A DNA stretch of 64,000 bases from Lithobates sylvaticus (taxonomy: Eukaryota; Chordata; Amphibia; Anura; Ranidae), in contig CM053029.1 in the NCBI GenBank assembly GCA_028564925.1, positions 429,790,046 to 429,854,045 of the forward strand. The letters are read 5' to 3'. The translations under genes were made by a program, and so were the position numbers. Shown piece by piece: positions 23,680 through 36,604 of the stretch; positions within the stretch are counted from its first letter, which is position 1, and every line of letters begins with the position of its first letter. The notes below the pieces were generated by a model, which saw only the letters and a list, made by a program, of their open reading frames with translations, did no database searches and was not told the origin of the DNA.

Positions 23680-23904
23680 GACAAAAGGCTGTTCACTTCA
23701 CAAAATACTTTTTCCTTAGCTTAATGAATGTTGTGAAATTTCACTTTACAAAGAATACCCAATAATTTAGAAGGAGAATACAAAAAGGTATTCATTTTTT
23801 TTGCTTGTACATGATTGGATGATAAACATCAGCGGAGCTCCATCTCATTCGCTAAGAGCTAAGCTAAGAGAAAATTCCTTTGCAAAGTGAACACTCTTTT
23901 TGTC
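23680..23904. mobile_element. Short inverted-repeat MITE
   Basis: GACAAAAGGCTGTTCACTT at the left and the complement of AAGTGAACACTCTTTTTGTC at the right. The inner arms TCCTTAGCTTA and CTAAGCTAAGAG also pair. A diverged fragment lies at about 45580-45700 (TGCTTGCACACAATTGGATG). Confidence 0.6.
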
Positions 23905-24091
23905 TGATATGGACTGGGGAGGGTGATTTTTCTTATTTTTTTCTTCAAAAGCTGGGTGCAGGCAATTTCAACCACAAGTCAATTTAAATGACTAAGATTT
24001 GACTAATTGTGTTTCTTTAGAAATGCAATTTTTTCTGCAGCCAGTTCTATACATGCTACATATGTGCCACTTTACAGGCAGACTAAGAGGG

Positions 24092-24112
24092 CCCCCCCCC
24101 CCCCCCCCCCCC
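24092..24112. repeat. Poly(C) tract
   Basis: Run of about 21 C residues. Length may be unreliable in assembly. Confidence 0.8.
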
Positions 24113-24169
24113 GGCACAATATTTACAAGAATTTGTTCATTTACATTGCTTCACTTTAAGCATCATTAA

Positions 24170-24758
24170 CCACTTAACCCCCAGACCATTTTGCTGGCCA
24201 AAGACCAGAGCACTTTTTGCCATTCGGCACTGCGTCACTTTAACTGACAATTGCACATCGTACCATGTGGCTCCCACACAAATTTGATGTCCTTTTTTTC
24301 CCACAAATAGAGATTTCTTTTGGGGGTATTCGATTACCCCTGCGTTTTTATTTTTTTTGCGCTATAAACAAAAAATGAGCGACAATTTTGCTATAATAAA
24401 TACCCCCCAAAAATATATAAAAAAATGTTTTTTCCTCAGTTTAGGCCGATACGTATTCTTCTACATATTTTTGGTAAAAAAAATCGCAATAAGCTTTTAT
24501 TGATTTGCGCAAAAGCTATAACATTTACAAAATAGGGGATAGTTTTATGGCATGTTTATTAATAATTTTTTTTTTACTAGTAATACGGCGATAAGAGATT
24601 TTTATCATGACTGCGACATAGCGGACACATCGGACATTTTTGACACATTTTTGGGACCATTGTCATTTATACAGCAATCAGTGCTATACAAATGCACTGA
24701 TTCCTGTGTAAATGACACTGGCAGTGAAGGGGTTAACCATTAGGGGACAGTTAAGGGG
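24170..24758. mobile_element. TTAA-flanked CCACTT element, inverted, shortened
   Basis: Reverse orientation of 12274-13196: starts at TTAA (24166-24169) with CCACTTAACCCCCAGACCAT and ends at TTAA (24759-24762) after AGTTAAGGGG. It lacks the GC-rich half of the full element, so the second end falls at an internal TTAACCCC-type site. Non-coding. Confidence 0.65.
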
Positions 24759-24837
24759 TTAATGATCTCATGAAATTACACTGTTAAAATGTTATATGCA
24801 AAATTAAGTTACAAAAATAAATTTTAAACAACAACTT

Positions 24838-25437
24838 TATCAGTGCTCATCAGTGCAGCCTCATCAGTGCCAATCAATGCAGCCTATCAGTGTCCATCAG
24901 TGCAGCATCATCAGTGCCTATCAGTGCCACCCCATTAGTGCCACCTCATCAGTGCTGCCTCATCAATGCCCATCAATGCAGCCTCACCAGTGCCCATTAA
25001 TGCAGCCTCATCAGTGCCCATCAATGCAGCCTCATCGGTGCCCATCAATGCCCACCAATGCAGCCTCACCAGTGCCTATAAATGCCCATCAATGCAGCCT
25101 CACGAGTGCCCATAAATGCAGCCTGATCAGTGCCCATAAGTGCAGCCTGATCAGTGCCCATCAATGCAGCCTCACCAGTGTCCATCAATGCAGCCTCACC
25201 AATGCACATCAATGAAGCCTGATCAGTGGCAATCAATGCCCATCAGCACAGTCTGATCAGTGCCCATCAATGCCCATTAATGAAGCCTGATTAGTGCCAA
25301 TAAATGCCCATCAGTGCAGACTGATCATTGCCCATCAATGCAGCCTCACCAGTGCCCATCAGTGCAACCTGATCAGTGCCCATTAATGCCCATCAATGCA
25401 GCCTGACCAGTGCCCATTAGCGCAGCCTGACCAGTGC
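24838..25437. repeat. Minisatellite of CATCAATGCAGCCT units
   Basis: About 600 bp of imperfect tandem units of CATCAGTGCC and CATCAATGCAGCCTCACCAG. Related in sequence to the arrays inside the TTAA elements at 20450-20890 and 36605-37190, but here just outside the recognisable ends of the 24170 element. Confidence 0.85.
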
Positions 25438-26650
25438 ACGGGGATCAGAGAGAGGAGAGGAAGAATAGAGCTGGCCGGATCATCACACAGAGCAGGGTTC
25501 ACCCACTGTGACAGCTTTCATTTGAGATGCCAAGCGTTTGCAGTCACACAAAGTCCCACCTCCTGGATTGGCTCCTATGATAGACGTCACACATCCCGGC
25601 ATTGGACAAGTGTGCTGTCTATCAAAGGAGCCTTTCCAGGAGGTGGGAAAAGTAAAATCCCAATAAATGCTGATATTAGTCAGCGTAAAATAGCCAGTGA
25701 CACTATAATGTCACAAAAATTCATTCTTAGATCATCCAGTGCTCCGGTGCTCTCATTTAGACCTATGGGGCAGGAAAGGGTAGAATTGCCAGACACCTTA
25801 AGTAGCTCAGATGTAAAAATAGCAATTATTAACAATATATGACATTGCTTAATTGATATTTAAGCAAGGGTATTAATTGCAAACTGCTAATGATTATAGA
25901 AATGGACAAATTGGTACCATAGACATTGCCAAATGTTTGTGCATACATTTAACCACATTAGCCTACTATACTGGTCTTTGTTTGCAGCTGTATAATTTGC
26001 CGATATCTTATTGTATCTGTACACTCTTCATTCTGACATGAGCATAAGCACAATTGAATTTATCAACCTTTACTGCAGCATTTGTCTCACTTTGTACATC
26101 AATTAGATGGATCAATATCACACAATTGCTGTAGACTCTGACATCTTTTGACCTTCTCAGATATGTGAATTGAACAAGTCATACAGTGTGCAACATTGTT
26201 TTCTCTACGTGTACTACATATTCTCCAACAAATATGTTACAGGGATTAAAAGTCTCCTTGTACTTCAAATCGTGTTATAACCTAGAGGGCTATTTGTTTC
26301 AAAGAGTGTGTTTTAAAACAGGTGTTAAAATAGGTGTATGGTATTTAGATACCATATAGAGTTGGCAAAACTGAGAGAAACTGTGAGAAATCGATGAGCT
26401 GTGAAACTTTGTAAGGTCATCCATTTCTGTTCTGTTTATAGTATAGTACATAGAAGGCGAAAATATTGGAAAATGCAACTTTTAGAGAACTTTGTATAAT
26501 TTTCAAGAAAGATAAAAAGATATTTGTGTAAAAGGATTCATGATCAGTTTGCTGATGTATATACAGTATATTGCATACTGAGAACCTTATAAAATTGGTT
26601 CAGTTTGACGCAATATAAGTATGCTATAAGTATGCTTAATATAAGTATGC
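25438..26650. other. GRM8 intron, mostly nothing recognised
   Basis: The first 230 bp after the minisatellite contain an inverted pair (AGTCCCACCTCCTGGATTGG / CCTTTCCAGGAGGTGGGA), perhaps part of the element that carries the array. The remainder is AT-rich without features. Confidence 0.4.
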
Positions 26651-26654
26651 TTAA

Positions 26655-27044
26655 TTTGGCGCCACACGAAGGGACTATCCCGCGGGATTGTCCGCTGGAC
26701 TCAAGTCCACCGGAAAATCCCCTCGTGTGTGGGCACCGGCGGACTTTTTGGCGCCAAAAGTCCGGCGGACTAGGTTTTAAGTTTTGTTTTAAAATTGTCC
26801 GCTGGACTTGGCAGTCCGGCGGACAATCCCACCGTTAGTAGGCTAGTCCGTCGGACTTTTGAAATGAACGGACTTGCCGCTCATTGGAAAGTCCATTCAT
26901 TCCCGCTGACTTTTTCCAGTGGATTGTCCGCCGGAGAAGTCCGGGCGTGTGTGGGCAAGTCACACGCTCAGAAGTCCGGGCGTGTGTGGGGAAGTCCCGC
27001 CAGACTAGGTCCGGCGGACAAAGTCCGAACGTGTGTACGCGGCA
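26655..27044. mobile_element. Harbinger-like MITE (GTGTGTACGCGGCA end)
   Basis: Right end CGTGTGTACGCGGCA is shared with 44462-44875 and with the fragment ending at 55717. The left end GGCGCCACACGAAGGGACT is a diverged inverted copy. The interior is made of repeated GTCCGCCGGA/TCCGGCGGAC words in both orientations. Flanks are TAA and TAC. Non-coding. Confidence 0.6.
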
Positions 27045-27092
27045 TACCTCATACCTAATGGGCTGATGGTGAAGCTGCAAATCACTTTAGGA

Positions 27093-27240
27093 CAGGGGTC
27101 TTCAAACTACGGCCCTCCAGTTGTTCAGGAACTACAATTCCCATCATGCCTAGTCATGTCTGTGAATGTCAGAGTTTTACAATGCCTCATGGGATGTGTA
27201 GTTCTGCAACAGCTGGAGGGCTGTAGTTTGAGGATCCCTG
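27093..27240. mobile_element. hAT MITE, 148 bp
   Basis: Inverted ends CAGGGGTCTTCAAACTACGG and the complement of CTGTAGTTTGAGGATCCCTG, flanked by a perfect 8-bp duplication CTTTAGGA (27085-27092 and 27241-27248). A second inner pair TGTTCAGGAACTACAATTCC / GTAGTTCTGCAACA continues the stem. Confidence 0.88.
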
Positions 27241-27248
27241 CTTTAGGA

Positions 27249-27563
27249 GGTGCTACTACAGTTATAGCTGCAATCTTCTGGGTCCTTCCCACGTTCTGTA
27301 TGAACTTCTTCCTCCCTTCACACGTTTGTTTAACTTTGGGGGCCTCATTCCTTCTACCATTGTCCACTGGAACTTGATAGCAACCTAGCACTGTGCATGA
27401 ACTTTTGTAAAATCCTGGCTGGTGTCAAGTGCACTCGCCCATATTCTGCATGGAGAAAATCATGTTCTCCACATATATTGACATAGGCTGCATGACCCTA
27501 GGACAGGTATCCAGCAACCTTATGAATATGAGTAGATGCATATGACACATTTTGCTATAATAT
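27249..27563. other. GRM8 intron, nothing recognised
   Basis: Short spacer between the hAT MITE and the Tc1 element. Confidence 0.5.
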
Positions 27564-27566
27564 CTA

Positions 27567-29157
<1,591 letters not shown>

Positions 29158-29159
29158 TA

Positions 29160-31094
29160 TACATGTAATACTGAACACTACTCTTAAGCTGGCCATAGAT
29201 TGATCAAATCTCCGTTGGTTCAGCAGGGACTGGCCGAGATTCAATCCATCTATAGGCAGGCTGATTGTACCGATGGATCGACTTGGGTGCAACCAGCATG
29301 TCAGATTTTAACATGCGATTATTGCCAGCACTATAGCCGTTAGCAGTAATCATTGTGTTTCCTGGCAGTGACGGCTCCCCGCACCCCACACCAAGAGAAC
29401 ATAATAGCTCTGCGGGAATGATTGCCCAATCAACAATGGCTGTATTGATGGGGGAATCAAGCCATTTTCTTTCCTGCAACCTGCAAAGAGAAGAAGCCTG
29501 CAGTCACAAAATGAATGAAACACGTTGACAGTAGCTTCCATGTTAGGGAGCTTCAGACTCATCACCTGACGCTAAATTTTTCTTCAGGAGTAAGGCAGAC
29601 TCTAACTGAGTTGGGATGCGTAAAATCTGTACCATGCATGTGCGGGCCCACACACTTCAGGAGCGACAGTCTATGCACAAGCGGTGAGAGTGGTGAATGG
29701 TCCTCTATGAGAAATGTAAATTAACCACCCGAAGGTGGGAACCTACACATGACGAAGACCACACCACAGAGGTGGATAGACTTTGGTGTGCACAGGCTAT
29801 TGCATTAGGGTGTGCACCCCAAAGCTCAAACACATATACCTTTCTCTGCAGCCTCAGTTGCACAGGGCAGTGAATGAATGGGAATTGCTCTAAGCTGAGC
29901 GGCTTCCTGTTCATTCACAAACTGAAGCATAGTAAACACTTTTTATGAATGAAGTCATGAATGAACACAGTGAGCGAGTGTGTTCACTGTGTTCATTTAG
30001 AAAAGCAAGGTGCTGGTAAATTACATATTTACTTGCTCCTTCCCACACTTTTCATCCTGAAACATCCCCTGCAGCAGCCAGGGGAGAAGAGAGGAGGGAA
30101 GCCAGTAGCATTGTGGGGCTGGGGGCCAACAGCGGGGAAACCCAGGCAGTAGGGGGAAATGGCACCGCACATAGAGATTAGGGTGGACCCTGCGCACGCC
30201 TATGTAGATAGTATTGACCAATGAGTATATGGCATACACCAAAATGTACAGCTCTGCTGAATGGGATGGCTCAATGAGGCACTGTTCTAACCCATACATT
30301 TGGGCCCATGCATTGACTTTTTGCCTGATTGGTGAATTTGGTGAAAAACTATTATCTGTGAGGTGGAACTGCAGCAAGCCCAAGTCCTGTATTAACGGTC
30401 ACCACCTGTTGAAGGCGTTTCAACTTTTTTGCATTCCCTCTTGTTAATAGTCATACCAAAAACTCAATCGCTGACATAATCATCCCCAGCCCATACACTA
30501 CTCAGCTTATCCCAGCCCTATTGGGTGATACATCCAGTGTGTATTGACTACTATCAACCTGCATACATTTGTTTGCCTTACTGGTTGGTCCTGCAGCGAC
30601 ACTTTTTGGGCAAGTTACTTACATACAACTGCCTCACAACTTCAATTGGCAGCCATTGCCCTGGCAATCATTAAGGTATCTTCCAGTCCATCTGTCTGGA
30701 ACAGTTATTTTTCTTGGTTACTTGTTACACAACGATCATCTCCAGTGCTCTGGTTTAAGCTGGGAATATGTTATTGAGCATAGCACTGGGGATAAATTTC
30801 AAATTATATAGTGTCATTGCCATTTTTCGAGTCCGGACGTTTTTAACTCTTTGACAACGTTGTCAATTTTTATATGGTAATGGGTGGAGATTTCATTTTT
30901 TGTGATGTGATGTATTTTTCATGGTTTAACTATTATTATTCATTTTCAATAAAGTCTTATCTTAGTCATACTACTTAGATTGCTTTAACCTCTTTTTGCT
31001 GTAGGGGTCTTTCCCCTTATATTTATTTTTTTGCTTTCTCAGCAACGGATGCGGGGATGCCTGTTTTCTCACATGCTCACGGTTCATCTGCAGA
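29160..31094. other. GRM8 intron, mostly nothing recognised
   Basis: The segment from 29186 (TTAAGCTGGCCATAGATTGA) to about 29460 resembles a frog MITE but its second end was not found. The remainder holds no supported feature. Confidence 0.4.
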
Positions 31095-31604
31095 TCAACA
31101 TATAGATTTTTTTTTTTTTTCCATAAAAGATTTTATTGAAAATTTCAAAACATACAAGTATGCAAAACATGTATATATCACATACAAGAAAGTGCAACCA
31201 CGACTCTTTTATACAAAGGAAAAATGTAACTGAAACCATGCTGCATTGGCCGTGGTGGGTAGAACAGTGCTAAACAAATATAGTCATAACTTGTCAACTA
31301 ACGTATAACCAATATAATGTTATATTAGAAGAGGGGCACTGGTCAGGTCAGGAAGTGTTACAAATGGGTGCCGGACCCATGAGACCAATATCAACAGGTC
31401 TAACTTGGGTCTCGAAAGTGACTCTAGTCCTGACTTCAATGTCAGTGTGGAAATGTGAACGGATACGTTGGTGTGCCTCTAAAAGGTTGTTGGTTGGTTA
31501 AATATTCTAGGGGAGGATTCAATGTTATGTTTGATAGCTGGGATGGGGTACGGGAGTGAGGGGTGGGGGGGGGGGTGAGGATAGAGAAAGAAGGAGTATA
31601 AGGG

Positions 31605-31609
<5 letters not shown>

Positions 31610-31652
<43 letters not shown>
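31610..31652. repeat. (GA)n microsatellite in L1 3' UTR
   Basis: About twenty GA units on the plus strand, i.e. (TC)n in L1 sense. Confidence 0.93.
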
Positions 31653-31656
<4 letters not shown>

Positions 31657-31717
31657 GCGGGCGCCGTTCCCGGCGTCCCCCTCCCCCCCGCCGACACCGC
31701 GCTTTCTGGTTTGTGGG

Positions 31718-34700
31718 TTATGTATCCCTAGTTAGGGAAGGAGAGAAAGCCTTGTATTTGTCCGTGGTTTGGAAGTGTTTCCAGCAGGCCCAAGTGGTTG
31801 AAAATTTTTGTAGACGTTCTTGTGCGGTATAAATCAGCTCTTCCATCTCCTCTATCTTAGCAACTCTAATCAACCATTCCCGAATTGAGGGGACATCTGG
31901 TGATCGCCAGTGTGTAGGAACACACAATCTGGCTGCATTGACCATATGCATGGCTAGTGATTTGTGATAGATCTGTTTAGGGAGAGTTGTATGATGGAGG
32001 AGATATTGTGCGGGGTTATAGTTTAGGGTGTAAGTGGTGACTTGTGAGATAATGGAGTGAACTTCCTGCCAGAAGGGTTGTATTAAGGGGCACTCCCACC
32101 AAATGTGGATCATGGGGCCTACCTCTGTCTTGCATCTCCAGCAGGTGTTGGGAATTGTGGGCGAGAATTTGTGTAGCCTAGCAGGAGTTCTGTACCATTT
32201 AGTTACGATTTTGTACCCATTTTCTTGGATTGCTACGTTCATCGAACCTTTATGTGCGTAAGTATATATGTCTTCCCACTGTTCTTTTGTAAGATTGATA
32301 TGTAAGTCTTTTTCCCAAGAGCTATGTGTGGGTACAGTCCGAGTCTGTTCAGGTTCGTCTTGGAGTAATGCATATATGTACGATATTAAGTGCCTCAGGG
32401 ATGTGTTACTTGTACATAGGACTTCAAATGGGGAAAGCTGTCTACACCACGTAGTGGATTGATCTTCCACGGCGAGGAAATGTCTTAGTTGCCTATAAGT
32501 CCAAAATGGGAAGGTCTGGGTTGGGGAGAGTTTAACTAGGTCTTCATATGAACGTGGTCGTCCCTTGTGGAAGAAGTGGTGAGCTAATACCTCCTCTTGT
32601 GGCCATTCCCTTTTTAAGAATGAGGGGGATTCTCCTGGAAGAAAGTCTGGGTTGTTGCGCAAGGGGGTCAGGGGACCTGGGCGAGAGGATACTTTGGAGA
32701 GGCGTATTGCTTGGTTAAAAGCCAATAGCGAGGGGAAGATAAGGGGGTGTGTTTTAATTAGTTGGTTCCACTGGCTTGGAGTAAGCCAGGGAAGGGAGTG
32801 TAACAGACCGTTTGTGAAGTGGTTCTCCAGAGCAACCCAGGCCTTCCCGGTCTTGTGGATCCGCCAGTCCACCACCCTGGTCAGGTGGCAAGCTAAGTGG
32901 TATTTGGGGAGGTCAGGGAGTCCGATGCCTCCTTTTGTTTTAGCCCAGTTCAGGCGAGCATATTTGATGCGTGGGGCCGTGTTTTTCCAAATAAAGACAG
33001 TACATGCCTTTTTGTACGTTGCAAAGAAGGAAGGAGGAAGGCGAATCGGGATTGTCTGCATCAAGTATAAGAGTCGGGGGAGAACAATCATCTTTATTAA
33101 AGCTGCCCTACCAAACCAAGAGACATTTAGATTGGCCCAGTCCTTTAGATCCGTTTGGATTTTAGTGAGTGCAGGTAAGAAGTTTTGGTTGTAAAGATCT
33201 GTTATTTTCCTGGTAATTTGAATGCCTAGATAGGTGATGTTGTCTTTTTTCCATCGAAAGGGGAAGGATTCCTGACAATGGGTAACTTCTTGTAATGGTA
33301 GAGAGACATTAAGGGCGTATGATTTAGAGTAGTTGATTTTTAGGTTTGATAATTCCCCAAAGTGTTTCATATCACTGAGTAAATTGGGTAGGGTTATGCG
33401 TGGGGATTGCAATGACAATAGAATATCGTCAGCAAACGCTGCTACCTTAAATTCCCTATTATCTATAAAGCATCCTTTTATGTCAGGGTTGGCTCTTAAT
33501 CTGTTTAGCAGGGGTTCAAGTGTTAGAACAAAGATCAGGGGCGATAGGGGGCAGCCCTGCCTCGTCCCGTTGCTGATGGAGAAGGCGTCCGACAGAAGGC
33601 CATTAACTTTTACTTTGGCTGAGGGGTTTGTATACAAGGCGTCAATATGCGAACACATGCGGGGAAGGAGTCCAACTCCTTTTAGCACTGCCTGCATATA
33701 GTCCCAAGCCACTCTGTCGAACGCCTTCTCAGCATCAAGGGATAGGAAAAATCCCTGGGATAGTGATGAGGTGAGCCAGTGGTGCAAATTCAGTGTGCGA
33801 ATAGTATTATCCCTGGCTTCCCTACCTGGAATAAAGCCCACTTGGTCAGATAGAATGAGGCCAGGAATAAGAGGAAGCAGTCTGTTGGCGAGGATCTTTG
33901 CGTAAAGTTTAATATCTACGTTGAGTAGGGAAATGGGCCTATAGTTGGATACTTGCGTCGGGTCCTTACCGTCTTTTGGGATGACTGTTATGTGCGCTTC
34001 CAGTAGTCGGCCTGTAGAAATGTTGGGGTTTGCTAGAGCGTTGAATGTCTGTAATAGGGATGGTGATAGTTCTCCTGCAAAGGTTTTGTAGTATAAAAGC
34101 GGAAGACCATCCGGCCCTGGGCTTTTACCCACTTTCATTTGTTTGATTGCCAAGGAGAGTTCCTCTGAAGAGAGAGGGCTCTCCATGGCCTCCGCTTGTT
34201 GAGGAGAAATTGGTGTAGGGCAGTATTGGGCTAGGAAGTCTTTAATTTTGTCGTGACGGTCGCCTGTCTTGGGAGTTCCTATGTTGTCTCGTGTCAAATT
34301 ATACAGTTTAGAGTAAAACAATTCAAATTGTTTGGCAATGTCCATGTTTCTAGAAAGTAGGTTACCTTTGTTGTCTCGTATCTGATGGATTGTAGAATGA
34401 GATTTGGCCGTCTGAATCGTACGAGCTAGGAGTCTCCCGCTTTTGTTGCCGTGTTCGTAAAATACCTTTTGGCCCAGGATGTATCGTCTCCTGGTGCGTT
34501 TCCCTAGTTCATCTAAAAGTGTAGAGCGAGCTTGCGTGAGGTCTTGGAGTGTTGTTAGGGAAGTGGAATGTTTGTGAGTCCTTTCGAGTCTGTGGATTAG
34601 TTCAATAAGGGTTTTAATCTGTTCTTGGTGTTTCTTTTTAGAGGCGGTTGCTAGGGAGATTAATTTTCCTCGGATGACACACTTATGGGCTTCCCAAACT

Positions 34701-35563
34701 GTAATGGGTGAAATGTCAGGGGATAGATTTTCTTTAAAGTATAGTTGGATTCGAGAGCGAATTTGTTGTAATATTACTGGGTCTTTTAAAAGGGAGGGGT
34801 TCAGTCTCCATAATTTGCATTTTGGGGTGGAATCCGCGAAGGTGAGAGTCATTGTGATGGGATGGTGATCAGACAAGAACATTGGTTCAATTGACGCTTG
34901 CGATAGGTAGGCCAGGTCATGTTGGGATAGAAAAAAATAGTCTAGTCTGGAGTACTTTTGGTGTGGTGGGGAGAAAAAGGTATAGTCCTTGACATTTGGG
35001 AATAGGGTACGCCAGGAGTCGTGTAAAGTCAGGTTTTGAAGCTGTATTTTAATTTGGCGAAGAGCACGGTATGGGAGTGAAGACGTTCCTGTGGAGGTGT
35101 CAAGAAGGGGATTCATTGGAATGTTGAAGTCTCCTCCCAGTATCACTATGCCCTCCTGGAAGGAGGATAATAGGTCACATACGTTCCTGAGGAAAGATAG
35201 CTGGTGTTCATTGGGACAATACACGTTGGCCAGCGTAATTGGTTTAGACGCATATGTGCCCTTGATGAAGAGATATCTTCCCTCCGGGTCTATTTTGGAA
35301 TCTTTCAGTTGAAAGTCAGCATGCTTGGCGATGAGGATCGAGACCCCTTTAGTTTTGGCTTCTGAATTGGTGGAATGTAGTGACCTATTATATATGTGGT
35401 TTGCTAGCTTGGGTATAGTGTCTGTCCGGAAATGTGTTTCTTGCAAAAGGAGGAAGTGAGCTCTGTGTTTCGTCAAGGCTGTTAGTACTTGCGATCTCTT
35501 CTCTGGAAGGTTTAAACCTTTGACATTTAGTGATAGACATTTTAGGGTTAGTTGTTGTTGCAT
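31718..35563 (-). CDS. L1 ORF2p: endonuclease and reverse transcriptase, intact
   Basis: 1281-residue open frame that nicks target DNA and copies L1 RNA by target-primed reverse transcription. Domains: an APE-type endonuclease at about residues 1-240 (E42 in QETHF, D145 in GGDFN, RLDYFFLS at 206, SDHH at 231); a linker; reverse transcriptase at about 460-790 (IPKDGKDPTQVSNYRPISLL, SLDAEKAFDR with D610, GTRQGCPLSP, FADD at 710-713); then the thumb and C-terminal region with a C-x2-C-x8-H-x4-C zinc-knuckle-like motif (C1141, C1144, H1153, C1158). All catalytic signatures are present and there is no stop or frameshift, unusual for a 5'-truncated copy and a sign of recent insertion. The first Met gives MQQQLTLKCLSLNVKGLN, the normal ORF2 start for this group. 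L1/Tx1 clade is likely; the exact family is not determinable here. Confidence 0.95.
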   Translation of the reverse strand: MQQQLTLKCLSLNVKGLNLPEKRSQVLTALTKHRAHFLLLQETHFRTDTIPKLANHIYNRSLHSTNSEAKTKGVSILIAKHADFQLKDSKIDPEGRYLFIKGTYASKPITLANVYCPNEHQLSFLRNVCDLLSSFQEGIVILGGDFNIPMNPLLDTSTGTSSLPYRALRQIKIQLQNLTLHDSWRTLFPNVKDYTFFSPPHQKYSRLDYFFLSQHDLAYLSQASIEPMFLSDHHPITMTLTFADSTPKCKLWRLNPSLLKDPVILQQIRSRIQLYFKENLSPDISPITVWEAHKCVIRGKLISLATASKKKHQEQIKTLIELIHRLERTHKHSTSLTTLQDLTQARSTLLDELGKRTRRRYILGQKVFYEHGNKSGRLLARTIQTAKSHSTIHQIRDNKGNLLSRNMDIAKQFELFYSKLYNLTRDNIGTPKTGDRHDKIKDFLAQYCPTPISPQQAEAMESPLSSEELSLAIKQMKVGKSPGPDGLPLLYYKTFAGELSPSLLQTFNALANPNISTGRLLEAHITVIPKDGKDPTQVSNYRPISLLNVDIKLYAKILANRLLPLIPGLILSDQVGFIPGREARDNTIRTLNLHHWLTSSLSQGFFLSLDAEKAFDRVAWDYMQAVLKGVGLLPRMCSHIDALYTNPSAKVKVNGLLSDAFSISNGTRQGCPLSPLIFVLTLEPLLNRLRANPDIKGCFIDNREFKVAAFADDILLSLQSPRITLPNLLSDMKHFGELSNLKINYSKSYALNVSLPLQEVTHCQESFPFRWKKDNITYLGIQITRKITDLYNQNFLPALTKIQTDLKDWANLNVSWFGRAALIKMIVLPRLLYLMQTIPIRLPPSFFATYKKACTVFIWKNTAPRIKYARLNWAKTKGGIGLPDLPKYHLACHLTRVVDWRIHKTGKAWVALENHFTNGLLHSLPWLTPSQWNQLIKTHPLIFPSLLAFNQAIRLSKVSSRPGPLTPLRNNPDFLPGESPSFLKREWPQEEVLAHHFFHKGRPRSYEDLVKLSPTQTFPFWTYRQLRHFLAVEDQSTTWCRQLSPFEVLCTSNTSLRHLISYIYALLQDEPEQTRTVPTHSSWEKDLHINLTKEQWEDIYTYAHKGSMNVAIQENGYKIVTKWYRTPARLHKFSPTIPNTCWRCKTEVGPMIHIWWECPLIQPFWQEVHSIISQVTTYTLNYNPAQYLLHHTTLPKQIYHKSLAMHMVNAARLCVPTHWRSPDVPSIREWLIRVAKIEEMEELIYTAQERLQKFSTTWACWKHFQTTDKYKAFSPSLTRDT

Positions 35564-35709
35564 CGTCAGAGAGGGTTGCGGTTCTGACTAAAAGGAAGAA
35601 GTTTAGTAGGCGAGGTTGTCGAGGTATCGACGATTGATATCCTCAATTCTAGTCTGGGCGGATTGGTAGTGAACTCACCAGGGTCACAGGTGGTCAACAT
35701 ATAGATTTT

Positions 35710-36212
35710 AAATAATAAATATATAATCATGTAACTGTCATTAGTACATCAGCATAATCAAGTAAATGCTATGTGTTTATTGTTTCCATGTCTCTTTCTG
35801 TGTATTGATTATATAGCCTTGCACTTTTAATAGACTCTAATAAGAAAAATATGTTCGAAGACCCAGGACTGACACTCTGGGTGGGAAGTATATTTATAAA
35901 TCAGAGGAGGCTGCTATTTATCTAATTTAGGAAATTATCAATTGTTCAAGTATGTTTTTAAAATATATTTTTGAATCAAAATTGTATATAATTATTGTAA
36001 TAAGATCTGTGGTTGTTGTAGACACCTTTACAGGGCCTCTCCCTTCTGCCTTTATATATATGAAGAAAATGTTACCCTAGTGTCCTGCACACCTTTAGGT
36101 ACACATATATTTGATTAATTAGGAGACTGGACAAACCTGCTCACAAGATTCAGAACAATAAACATACATGTCCTTACAGTTTCATTGAGCAATTTATATA
36201 TCACATCAGTCC
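35710..36212. other. GRM8 intron, nothing recognised
   Basis: AT-rich spacer between L1 and the TTAA element. Confidence 0.5.
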
Positions 36213-36604
36213 TTAACCACTTCCCTACCGCTCTATTGCTGATTGATATCCGCAAGGTGGCTCAGTTATCCTGACTGGGCGCCATATGACATCTAGCAGG
36301 ATAAGCCGCTTGCCTGCGCCCCCAAGGGCATGCAGAGCGGCAATCGGTGGTGTGGTGTGTCGCTCTGATACACCACATCTCTGATCTTGGTAAAGAACCT
36401 ATGACGTAGGCTCTTTACCACGTCATCAGCTGTGACCAATCTCAGCTGATCAAAGTGAGAACCCGGAAGTGCCTTTTATCGGCTTTCCTCAGTTCGCGTT
36501 GACAAGGCACAAGCAGAGGAGAGGCATTCGCCGGATCTCCTGACATGGAAGGGTCTGCGCTGATAATCAGCACATTGATTATCAGTGCAGCCCACATAAG
36601 AGGT

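Larger units (their letters stand above)
31111..35693 (-). mobile_element. Young 5'-truncated L1 (Tx1-like) retrotransposon
   Basis: 4.58-kb insertion on the minus strand. TCAACATATAGATTTT is duplicated exactly on both sides (31095-31110 and 35694-35709). A poly(A) tail appears as a T run at the left edge. In element orientation the nick site reads TTT/AAAA, as expected for an L1 endonuclease. It contains the last part of what may be ORF1 (open to a stop just before ORF2), an intact ORF2, and a 3' UTR of about 600 bp with a (TC)n tract (GA repeat at 31610-31652 on the plus strand) and a G/C-rich segment. It lies in the same transcriptional sense as GRM8. Confidence 0.94.

Noticed and set aside
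24838-25437. CRISPR-like regular repeats
   Set aside because: The units are short, imperfect and contiguous without unique spacers, and the genome is that of a vertebrate.
29186-29460. MITE starting TTAAGCTGGCCATAG
   Set aside because: Only one end could be seen, so no element boundaries are claimed.
32652-33194. 180-codon plus-strand frame opposite L1 ORF2
   Set aside because: Antisense shadow of the intact ORF2 frame.
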